Shown: positions 5,394-11,452 of the stretch, piece by piece
How positions within the stretch are numbered: the stretch's first letter is position 1
How the letters are laid out: the number at the start of each line of letters is the position of its first letter
Source: Erysipelotrichaceae bacterium
GTDB taxonomy: Bacteria > Bacillota_I > Bacilli_A > Erysipelotrichales > Erysipelotrichaceae
Assembly (NCBI GenBank): GCA_024709285.1
Contig: JANJWY010000033.1
Span: 1-13,155 of the forward strand
Length of the DNA: 13,155 nt
Direction: 5' to 3'
Notes under the pieces: model-generated
What the model was told of the DNA's origin: nothing
Seen by the model: the letters and a program-made list of their open reading frames with translations, nothing else
Database searches by the model: none
Position numbers and translations under genes: made by a program

Positions 5394-6422
5394 CTAATTC
5401 GGTTTCTTCGAATTATAGTTGCAAATATTTATTGCTCCGACAATATCACGATGATTGTTGTAACCACAGTTACATATATACTTCCTTGAAGTGATATTAT
5501 TTATTCCATTACAATTTGGACACTTTTTAGAGGTGTTATATGGATTAATAGTTTGAATTGTAACTCCATTTTTTCGAGCTTTATACTCAATTAGTGATTT
5601 AAGCCTTAGATATGACCAAGATGATACTCTCTTGCCTGCATCGGACTTTTTCTGCATATTGATAAGATTTTCTAGGACAATCGTTTTGATGTTTTCTTTT
5701 AAGGCAAAATCAATGATCTTCTTGCTGATTTGATGATCAATCGATAAAAGTTTATTACCCCATTTCTGATCGGTTTTCCTTATTGATCTGTAATCATTTT
5801 TTCTCATTAGTTTACTCAGTCGACTAGTCTGACTCGTACATATAAATCTTACTTGTCTTCCTTTGCCAAAAAACCTGATTTTACCCGTTGAGGTAGCAGC
5901 TACTGCCGGAACTTTTATCCCTAAATCAACACCCATAATGTGTTCGCCAACAGGTTGCGGATCATCGATCAAAATTTTGACATAACAGTACCATTTCCGT
6001 TTTACATTCTCGATACGTAGCGATGTGAGAAATCCACTCGAGAGCAGATTTTTTTGATATGGATCTGCATAATAATCTACACTTATTTTAGATTGCTGAC
6101 CAACCTGAAGAATCAATTTAGAATTTAAGGTAAAACTGTCGAAATGCCACCTGCAATATTCCCCTTTGAAACTTCCAGTGGTTGATGAGCTTCTTCTCGA
6201 GTAGTCATTGAATATTTTTTTCGCTTCTTTAATCACTTCTTTTTTTGACTCCCACGGCAGGTGTTTATCTAGTGTTGAGTAAGGTATCCATGCTATTTTC
6301 TGATTCATTATAAACTTACTAATGCATTTATTGACTTCAGTATTGTAAATCGTAATCAGATTTGAAAGTGTATTAGCTTGTTGTTGTGTTGGTAAGAGTA
6401 TGATTTTTGAAGTTAAGTACAT
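5394..6422 (-). CDS. tnpB: RNA-guided endonuclease TnpB (IS200/IS605 family OrfB)
   Basis: TnpB is the transposon-encoded RNA-guided DNA nuclease ancestral to Cas12. This 342-residue copy appears catalytically intact: RuvC-I Asp166 in GVDLGIK, RuvC-II Glu251 in IVLENL, and RuvC-III Asp326 in NNHRDIVGAIN. A zinc ribbon is formed by Cys301, Cys304, Cys317 and Cys319, the second pair being C-x-C. The TSKKCPNC motif precedes it. The N-terminal REC/wedge region is short, so the protein is slightly smaller than most TnpBs. The ATG has AGGTG (6430-6434) with a 7-base spacer. No promoter was found; low read-through from the tRNA operon is possible. No TnpA is encoded nearby, so the element may be immobile alone, yet the nuclease shows no inactivating change. 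Confidence 0.93.
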   Translation of the reverse strand: MYLTSKIILLPTQQQANTLSNLITIYNTEVNKCISKFIMNQKIAWIPYSTLDKHLPWESKKEVIKEAKKIFNDYSRRSSSTTGSFKGEYCRWHFDSFTLNSKLILQVGQQSKISVDYYADPYQKNLLSSGFLTSLRIENVKRKWYCYVKILIDDPQPVGEHIMGVDLGIKVPAVAATSTGKIRFFGKGRQVRFICTSQTSRLSKLMRKNDYRSIRKTDQKWGNKLLSIDHQISKKIIDFALKENIKTIVLENLINMQKKSDAGKRVSSWSYLRLKSLIEYKARKNGVTIQTINPYNTSKKCPNCNGINNITSRKYICNCGYNNHRDIVGAINICNYNSKKPN

Positions 6423-6500
6423 TTTTTATCACCTGTTACTTAATAGTTGAGATGTTGTGTTCTTCCTACGTCTGTTCGATTCTTTTTTATTTACCACAAC

Positions 6501-6522
6501 AAAAAAACTGCTTGTGCAGTTT
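6501..6522 (-). terminator. intrinsic terminator of the tRNA operon
   Basis: On the minus strand AAACTGC/GCAGTTT (6522-6505) with an ACAA loop, followed by Ts to 6501. It begins 10 bases after the tRNA-Gly CCA end. Confidence 0.9.
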
Positions 6523-6531
6523 GTTTGTCTG

Positions 6532-6605
6532 TGGAGCGGATGATGGGAATCGAACCCACGTAGTCAGCTTGGAAGGCTGAAGTTCTACCATTGAACTACA
6601 TCCGC
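6532..6605 (-). tRNA. tRNA-Gly(TCC)
   Basis: A 74-nt cloverleaf: acceptor GCGGATG/CATCCGC, anticodon loop CTTCCAA (anticodon TCC), T-loop GGTTCGATTCC, encoded CCA. Last gene of the operon. Confidence 0.96.
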
Positions 6606-6609
6606 GATT

Positions 6610-6685
6610 TGGTGACCCGTAAAGGACTCGAACCTTCGACCCACTGATTAAAAGTCAGTTGCTCTACCACCTGAGCTAACGGGTC
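6610..6685 (-). tRNA. tRNA-Lys(TTT)
   Basis: A 76-nt cloverleaf: acceptor GACCCGT/ACGGGTC, anticodon loop CTTTTAA (anticodon TTT), T-loop GGTTCGAGTCC, encoded CCA. Confidence 0.96.
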
Positions 6686-6692
6686 ACAAATA

Positions 6693-6768
6693 TGGCTGGG
6701 GTACATGGATTCGAACCATGGAGATGTCAGAGTCAAAGTCTGATGCCTTACCGCTTGGCTATACCCCA
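6693..6768 (-). tRNA. tRNA-Gln(TTG)
   Basis: A 76-nt cloverleaf: acceptor TGGGGTA/TACCCCA, discriminator G, anticodon loop CTTTGAC (anticodon TTG), encoded CCA. The U1-A72 closing pair is the usual tRNA-Gln identity feature. Confidence 0.96.
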
Positions 6769-6776
6769 ATAAATAA

Positions 6777-6861
6777 TGGTGGGGGGAGACGGATTCGAAC
6801 CGCCGAACTCAGGGAGAGTTGATTTACAGTCAACCGCGTTTAGCCACTTCGCTATCCCCCC
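6777..6861 (-). tRNA. tRNA-Tyr(GTA)
   Basis: An 85-nt class II tRNA with a long variable arm: acceptor GGGGGGA/TCCCCCC, anticodon loop CTGTAAA (anticodon GTA), encoded CCA. Confidence 0.96.
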
Positions 6862-6879
6862 AGCTAATTAAATTGGGAA

Positions 6880-6955
6880 TGGTGCCGACTATAGGACTTG
6901 AACCTACAACCTACTGATTACAAATCAGTTGCTCTGCCAATTGAGCTAAGTCGGC
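6880..6955 (-). tRNA. tRNA-Thr(TGT)
   Basis: A 76-nt cloverleaf: acceptor GCCGACT/AGTCGGC, anticodon loop TTTGTAA (anticodon TGT), encoded CCA. Confidence 0.96.
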
Positions 6956-6964
6956 AAAAAAAAA

Positions 6965-7040
6965 TGGTGGAGGTTAAGGGACTTGAACCCCTGACCCTCT
7001 GCTTGTAAGGCAGACGCTCTCCCAACTGAGCTAAACCTCC
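6965..7040 (-). tRNA. tRNA-Val(TAC)
   Basis: A 76-nt cloverleaf: acceptor GGAGGTT/AACCTCC, anticodon loop CTTACAA (anticodon TAC), encoded CCA. First gene of the operon, 23 bp downstream of the -10 box. Confidence 0.96.
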
Positions 7041-7062
7041 GTATTCACCGTAGTGCTTAAAT

Positions 7063-7092
7063 AATATACCATATACCCGCTTGCTTAGTCAA
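7063..7092 (-). promoter_or_regulatory. promoter of the six-tRNA operon
   Basis: On the minus strand TTGACT (7087-7092), an 18-bp spacer and TATATT (7063-7068), with extended -10 TGG at 7069-7071. The near-consensus -35 fits a highly expressed stable-RNA operon. Confidence 0.8.
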
Positions 7093-7150
7093 TAATAAAT
7101 ACAACTTTTATAAACAGCCAGAAGCCATACAAGCACCATACAAAATTGGG

Positions 7151-7179
7151 TTTTTGATAACTTAAATTTATGCTATACT
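7151..7179 (+). promoter_or_regulatory. promoter of the membrane protein-alr operon
   Basis: Extended -10 TGCTATACT (7171-7179). A weak -35, TTTTTG at 7151-7156, lies 17 bp upstream. The start is expected near 7186, just before GGAGG at 7190-7194. Confidence 0.6.
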
Positions 7180-7201
7180 AAATTAAGTCGGAGGAAAAAA
7201 T

Positions 7202-7630
7202 ATGTTGAAAGTCTTCAATTCTCACGCTATATCAAGAAATCAACGATTTACCAAAGCAATCTTATGGGGCGTCCCCACAGCATTGATCATTGGTATTGTT
7301 TACGGTATCATCAGCTATATCTTGCCTTTTGAGTTTTCGATCGTCTACATCGGTATCGGATATTTGATTGGATATGTGATTAAAAACAAAGGCAGAGGTG
7401 TACATCTGCGGTTCTCAATTCTTGCTGCAGGATTGACCATTCTAGCTATTTTAATCGGTGATGTACTTTCATTTTTTGGTCCGGATGCTTTTGGTTCCCT
7501 AGACAACGTTATATTTGCTTTCTCAACCACATTCATGTTTTGGTTATCTGTTAACTTTGGTTCATTGCTAGGGCTTCTGTTTAGGGTTGCCGGGGTATAT
7601 TTTGCTTATATAAACTCAAGGATTGTTTAG
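7202..7630 (+). CDS. small integral membrane protein of unknown function
   Basis: A 142-residue hydrophobic protein with about four predicted transmembrane helices, roughly at 19-41, 42-60, 70-90 and a long hydrophobic stretch 102-138 that may hold one or two. The first 18 residues are basic and hydrophilic, and a Lys/Arg-rich loop (KNKGRGVH, about 61-68) suggests the usual positive-inside placement. No signature motif or catalytic residue is visible and no family is recognised. GGAGG lies 7 bases before the ATG. Its stop codon is directly next to the alr ATG with only one base between, so the two genes form a tight operon; a role near the cell envelope is only suggested by this pairing with a D-alanine gene. 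Confidence 0.8.
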   Translation: MLKVFNSHAISRNQRFTKAILWGVPTALIIGIVYGIISYILPFEFSIVYIGIGYLIGYVIKNKGRGVHLRFSILAAGLTILAILIGDVLSFFGPDAFGSLDNVIFAFSTTFMFWLSVNFGSLLGLLFRVAGVYFAYINSRIV

Positions 7631-7631
7631 T

Positions 7632-8744
7632 ATGACAAAATTCAGAAACACATGGGTTGAAATTAACCTCGATCGATTGGCACATAATATTGAAGTAATC
7701 CGCATGACTTCTGAAAAGTCAATTTTTGCTGTGATTAAGGCAAATGCTTATGGTCACGGTGACATCGAGGTGGCTAGATTTCTTGAAACATTGCAAGTGT
7801 CATATCTATGTGTCTCTTCCCTTGATGAAGCTGTTCACTTAAGAAATCACCAAATAACAACACCGATCATCGTTCTAGGGTATACGGAACCTGAATATCT
7901 AAGTGAGGCAATCGATAGAAATGTGACTTGTGTTGTCCCTTCGAAGGAATGGCTGGTAAAATCTCTTTCCCTAAATGATTCGCTGGCCAAATTAACCTTG
8001 CATATAAAAGTCGACACTGGTATGAATCGGGTCGGAATAAAAACAATCGAGGAATTTGAAGAAGTACTTCAATTATCTAAATTGAACATGTTGAATATCG
8101 AGGGTCTCTATACGCACCTGTCGAGTAGCAATTTTATTGATAGGATGATTACAAATCAGCAAATCTCCACATTCCAAAAATTCATTGACTCAGCAGATTT
8201 AAACTTTAGATGGGTGCATACGTCCAATTCGGATGCTGCTTTATCTTTAGGCAAACTCGATAAACACAGCAATGCTGTGAGGTGCGGAATTGCAATGTAT
8301 GGTTATTCAACCTTCGATACAGGGTTACAACCTGTTTTATCAATGTATTGTGGCATAAACCAAATCAAAAATCTAAATCCAGGGGATCGAGTGAGTTACT
8401 CTGCGACATATACAGCTATAAATGAAGAGACGATTGCCGTGCTGCCTATTGGTTATGCGGATGGACTCGATCGGAAATTACAGGGTTATAATTTCCATAT
8501 CAATGACGTCCCTTGCGAAGTCGTTGGTCGTGTATGCATGGATCTGATCATGATCCGAGTGCCTGATCATACTACTGTGAATGATGTTGTCGAGATCATC
8601 GGTAAGAATAGTGATGCGGCATTTATGGCTGAGTATTTACAGACGATTTCATATGAAATTCTTACATCCGTCAGCCCAAGGATTACGAAGCGGTATTTGC
8701 TACATGGGTCTCATTATAAGACCATCAATGAACGGTTTGACTAA
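7632..8744 (+). CDS. alr: alanine racemase
   Basis: A PLP enzyme that interconverts L- and D-alanine for peptidoglycan. The protein has the expected length (370 residues) and motifs: PLP-binding Lys36 in AVIKANAYGHG, RCGIAMYGYS in the barrel domain, and in the C-terminal beta domain the SYSATYTA segment that carries the catalytic tyrosine, GYADGLDRKLQG and GRVCMDLIMI. A TTG at 7623 is also in frame, but it directly abuts the AAGGA ribosome binding site (7618-7622). The ATG at 7632 has a 9-base spacer, so it is the likely start. That site lies inside the end of the upstream gene, suggesting coupled translation. The gene ends in a terminator shared with guaA. Confidence 0.95.
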   Translation: MTKFRNTWVEINLDRLAHNIEVIRMTSEKSIFAVIKANAYGHGDIEVARFLETLQVSYLCVSSLDEAVHLRNHQITTPIIVLGYTEPEYLSEAIDRNVTCVVPSKEWLVKSLSLNDSLAKLTLHIKVDTGMNRVGIKTIEEFEEVLQLSKLNMLNIEGLYTHLSSSNFIDRMITNQQISTFQKFIDSADLNFRWVHTSNSDAALSLGKLDKHSNAVRCGIAMYGYSTFDTGLQPVLSMYCGINQIKNLNPGDRVSYSATYTAINEETIAVLPIGYADGLDRKLQGYNFHINDVPCEVVGRVCMDLIMIRVPDHTTVNDVVEIIGKNSDAAFMAEYLQTISYEILTSVSPRITKRYLLHGSHYKTINERFD

Positions 8745-8773
8745 AAACCTCCGATTAACTCGGAGGTTTTTTT
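8743..8773. terminator. bidirectional terminator between alr and guaA
   Basis: CCTCCGA (8748-8754) pairs with TCGGAGG (8760-8766) around a 5-nt loop, with five As on the left and seven Ts on the right. It fills the whole space between the two convergent stop codons, and the alr TAA lies within the A-run. Confidence 0.93.
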
Positions 8774-10306
8774 CTATTCCCATTCAATAGTTGATGGTGG
8801 TTTGGATGTTATATCATAAACGATTCGATTGACGCCTTTGACTTCGTTTACGATTCTCGAGGATACGATTTCGAGTACCTCATAAGGTATTCTCGCGAAG
8901 TCTGCGGTCATACCATCGATGGATGTGACGGCGCGGATGCCGACTGTATAATCGTAGGTTCTTTGATCTCCCATGACACCGACGGATCGCAGGTTGGTCA
9001 GTACCGTGAAGTATTGCCAGATGCTTCCGCGTAGGTCGGCTTTGTCGATTTCTTGGTGGAGGATGGCGTCGCTTTCTTGGACAATTTTAATCTTTTCTTC
9101 TGTCACATCTCCGATGATTCGGATGGCGAGTCCGGGTCCTGGGAAGGGTTGTCGGTGTACGATTTCGTCTGGTAAACCCAGGCGTTTTCCGACTTCGCGG
9201 ACTTCGTCTTTGAATAGGCTTTTTAATGGTTCGATGAGTTTGAAGCGCATGTCTTCGGGTAGCCCGCCGACGTTGTGGTGGGATTTGATGGTTTGTGCTG
9301 TTTTTGTACCTGATTCGATGATGTCGGTGTAGAGTGTTCCTTGGGCGAGCCAATGGATGTTGCTGAGTTTGCTTGATTCGGTGTCAAATATGTAGATGAA
9401 TTCTTTACCGATGCATTTGCGTTTTTCTTCCGGTGAGGATATCCCTGCCAATTTAGATAAAAAGTGTTGTTGGGCGTCGATTTTGATAAGTTTCATGCCG
9501 TATTTTTCTTTGAATACTTTGACGACCCAGGTGGCTTCGTTTTTTCTCAGCAGGCCGTGGTCTACGAACATACATGTCAGTTTATCGACGATGGCTTTGT
9601 GTAAAAGTGCAGCTACCACAGCGCTGTCGACGCCTCCGGATAATGCACATAAGACTTCTTGATCGCCGACGGTTTCTTGGATTTCTTTGATTTGTTCTTC
9701 GATGTAGGCGGTCATGTTCCAGTTGGCTTCTGCATCGCATATATTAAAGACGAAGTTGCGGAGTATCTCTTGTCCGTATAATGTGTGTCTTACTTCGGGG
9801 TGGAATTGTACGCCATATAATTTTTTTGATGGGTTGCCAAAGGCGGCTACGGGGCAGGATGGTGATGTGGCGTAGACTTCAAATCCTTCGGGTAAAGAAG
9901 TCACGCTGTCGCCGTGGGACATCCACACTTGCATTTCATTGGGCAGTATTTGGAATATACTGTTTTCTTTTTCTATCTTGATGATGGCTTTGCCGTATTC
10001 GCGGTGGTTGCTGGGTGATACTTTTCCATGGAGATTGTAGGCGATCAGTTGCATGCCGTAGCAGATTCCCAACACCGGTAATCCCATATCCAGGATGGCT
10101 GGGTCGAGTTTAAATGCGTCTTCATCGTAAACGGAGTTTGGTCCGCCGGATAGGATGATGCCTTTGATTCCTTCAATTTCCTTGAGTTGTGTTGCGGTGA
10201 TGTCGTGGTGTCGAAGTTCACTGTAGACGCCCATTTCGCGGATGCGTCGGGCGATGAGTTGGTTGTACTGGCTGCCGTAGTCCAGGACGATGATTTTATT
10301 TACCAC
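8774..10306 (-). CDS. guaA: GMP synthase (glutamine-hydrolysing)
   Basis: Converts XMP to GMP using ATP and glutamine. The 510-residue protein has the standard order. A class I glutamine amidotransferase comes first, with nucleophile Cys82 in GICYGMQ and His169/Glu171 in FHPEV. The ATP pyrophosphatase domain follows with the P-loop SGGVDS (223-228), and the C-terminal dimerisation domain ends in SKPPSTIEWE. The start is a GTG at 10306 that overlaps the end of guaB by 11 bp. Its AAGGAGG (10319-10325) sits inside guaB with a rather long 12-base spacer, so initiation probably relies on coupling to guaB translation. Last gene of the purine operon. Much of the central part uses C-ending codons more than the tnpB, mutY or patatin genes do. 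Confidence 0.97.
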   Translation of the reverse strand: MVNKIIVLDYGSQYNQLIARRIREMGVYSELRHHDITATQLKEIEGIKGIILSGGPNSVYDEDAFKLDPAILDMGLPVLGICYGMQLIAYNLHGKVSPSNHREYGKAIIKIEKENSIFQILPNEMQVWMSHGDSVTSLPEGFEVYATSPSCPVAAFGNPSKKLYGVQFHPEVRHTLYGQEILRNFVFNICDAEANWNMTAYIEEQIKEIQETVGDQEVLCALSGGVDSAVVAALLHKAIVDKLTCMFVDHGLLRKNEATWVVKVFKEKYGMKLIKIDAQQHFLSKLAGISSPEEKRKCIGKEFIYIFDTESSKLSNIHWLAQGTLYTDIIESGTKTAQTIKSHHNVGGLPEDMRFKLIEPLKSLFKDEVREVGKRLGLPDEIVHRQPFPGPGLAIRIIGDVTEEKIKIVQESDAILHQEIDKADLRGSIWQYFTVLTNLRSVGVMGDQRTYDYTVGIRAVTSIDGMTADFARIPYEVLEIVSSRIVNEVKGVNRIVYDITSKPPSTIEWE

Positions 10307-11438
10307 GGTAGTTCGGTGCCTCCTTGACGTTGTCTACATCGTGCGGGTGTGATTCTTTTAACCCTGCATTGGTGATTTTCATGAATTTTGCATAGTCTTT
10401 CATATCTTTAATGGTTTTGCATCCGCAATATCCCATGCCTGAGCGCAGTCCGCCGAGCATTTGGTATAAGACTTCATTGATGGAACCTTTGTATGGGACG
10501 GTGGCTTCGATTCCTTCCGGTACCAGTTTTTTCAGTTCTTTTTGGCCGCCTTGGAAGTAGCGGTCGCTGGATCCGCGTTGCATGGCTTTGAGTGATCCCA
10601 TGCCGATGTAGCTTTTTACTTTGCGGTTGTTGATTTCGACGACTTCGCCGGGGGTTTCTTCGCATCCGGCTAAGAGTCCGCCGAGCATGACGCAATCAGC
10701 TCCTGCAGCGAGTGCTTTGGAGATATCTCCGGATATCTTGATGCCACCATCGGCGATGATACCGACACCGTATTGTTTTGCGACTTGGTATACGTCGTTG
10801 ATGGCTGTAAGTTGTGGTACTCCGACGCCTGCGACCACGCGGGTGGTGCAAATCGATCCGGGGCCGACGCCGACTTTGATGCAGGTGGCTCCTGCGTAAA
10901 TTAAATCGATGGCTGCCTGGGCAGTGACGATATTTCCCCCGACGATATCCAGATCTGGATATAATTGTTTCACTTTTCTAACGGTATCGATGACACCGGC
11001 GGAGTGGCCGTGTGCGCTGTCGACGGCCAGGATATCTACTCCTGCTTCAACCAGTGCCTGGATCCGTTCAAGGGTGGAGCTGGATACACCTACCGCAGCA
11101 CCAACACGCAGTTTTCCGTTTTCATCGACACAAGCGTCTGGATGTTCTTCGGTTATCCTTGTTTCTTTGACGCGGCGGACCATATCCGCTTGTTGTTCTA
11201 CGGTGAGGTTTTTATGGATGAATCCCAGTCCTCCGGCGAGTGCCATCGCTCTTGCCATGGCTTCTTCGGTCACCGTATCCATGGCAGCGGATATGATTGG
11301 GACATTGAGGGATATTTTGCTGGTCAGCTGGGTCTTTAGTGTCACATCGGCGGGGACTACTTGTGAGAATGCCGGGATGAGCAGGCAGTCATCGTATGTG
11401 TATCCCTCTTTTTGAATTTTTCCGTTCATGTTGTCCAT
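10296..11438 (-). CDS. guaB: IMP dehydrogenase, short form lacking the CBS (Bateman) domain
   Basis: Oxidises IMP to XMP, the committed step to GMP. At 380 residues it is about 100 shorter than the usual 480-490. The catalytic barrel is complete: PIISAAMDTVTE (47-58), Cys197 in GPGSICTTR, the GGIKISGD phosphate-binding segment, and the flap region MGSLKAMQRGSSDRYF with the Arg-Tyr pair. Where the two CBS modules normally sit, a short linker joins Lys91 to RVGAAVG (111-117), so the nucleotide-sensing domain is absent, while the reading frame and both flanks remain intact. CBS-less IMPDHs are known, for example in Borrelia. AAGGAGG lies 9 bases before the ATG and fuses with the stop codon of the adenine deaminase (TAAGGAGG, 11448-11455). 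Translational coupling to both neighbours is likely. Confidence 0.95.
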   Translation of the reverse strand: MDNMNGKIQKEGYTYDDCLLIPAFSQVVPADVTLKTQLTSKISLNVPIISAAMDTVTEEAMARAMALAGGLGFIHKNLTVEQQADMVRRVKETRITEEHPDACVDENGKLRVGAAVGVSSSTLERIQALVEAGVDILAVDSAHGHSAGVIDTVRKVKQLYPDLDIVGGNIVTAQAAIDLIYAGATCIKVGVGPGSICTTRVVAGVGVPQLTAINDVYQVAKQYGVGIIADGGIKISGDISKALAAGADCVMLGGLLAGCEETPGEVVEINNRKVKSYIGMGSLKAMQRGSSDRYFQGGQKELKKLVPEGIEATVPYKGSINEVLYQMLGGLRSGMGYCGCKTIKDMKDYAKFMKITNAGLKESHPHDVDNVKEAPNYRGK

Positions 11439-11452
11439 GGGTTATTTCCTCC

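Larger units (their letters stand above)
5275..6470 (-). mobile_element. tnpB-only IS200/IS605-type element (ends approximate)
   Basis: The element contains an intact tnpB and no tnpA, as in IS1341-type members that need a transposase in trans. The right end (5275-5393) is hairpin-rich, as expected. The last subterminal hairpin, ACCATC/GATGGT (5280-5294), is the best candidate for the right-end recognition hairpin. The left end lies between the tnpB start and the tRNA terminator at 6522 and shows no clear matching hairpin, so that boundary is a guess. The element sits directly downstream of the tRNA operon terminator, in a non-coding spot. Confidence 0.6.

Noticed and set aside
6454..6500. 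GTTGTG/CACAAC inverted repeat between tnpB and the tRNA terminator as the element's left end.
   Set aside because: Six bases with a 35-nt loop is weak and does not resemble the right-end hairpins.
7125..7143. Direct repeat CCATACAA at 7125-7132 and 7136-7143, upstream of both the tRNA and membrane protein promoters.
   Set aside because: Only two short copies at 11-bp spacing; possible operator but too little to annotate.
9546..9554. CTCAGCAGG, identical to part of the hairpin next to the tnpB right end (5253-5261), as a possible TnpB target.
   Set aside because: A 9-base match inside guaA is expected by chance, and neither guide position nor adjacent motif is known.
8973..11415. Several long open frames on both strands across guaA and guaB.
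   Set aside because: They are shadows of the biased codon use in guaA and guaB, with repetitive low-complexity translations and no start signals.
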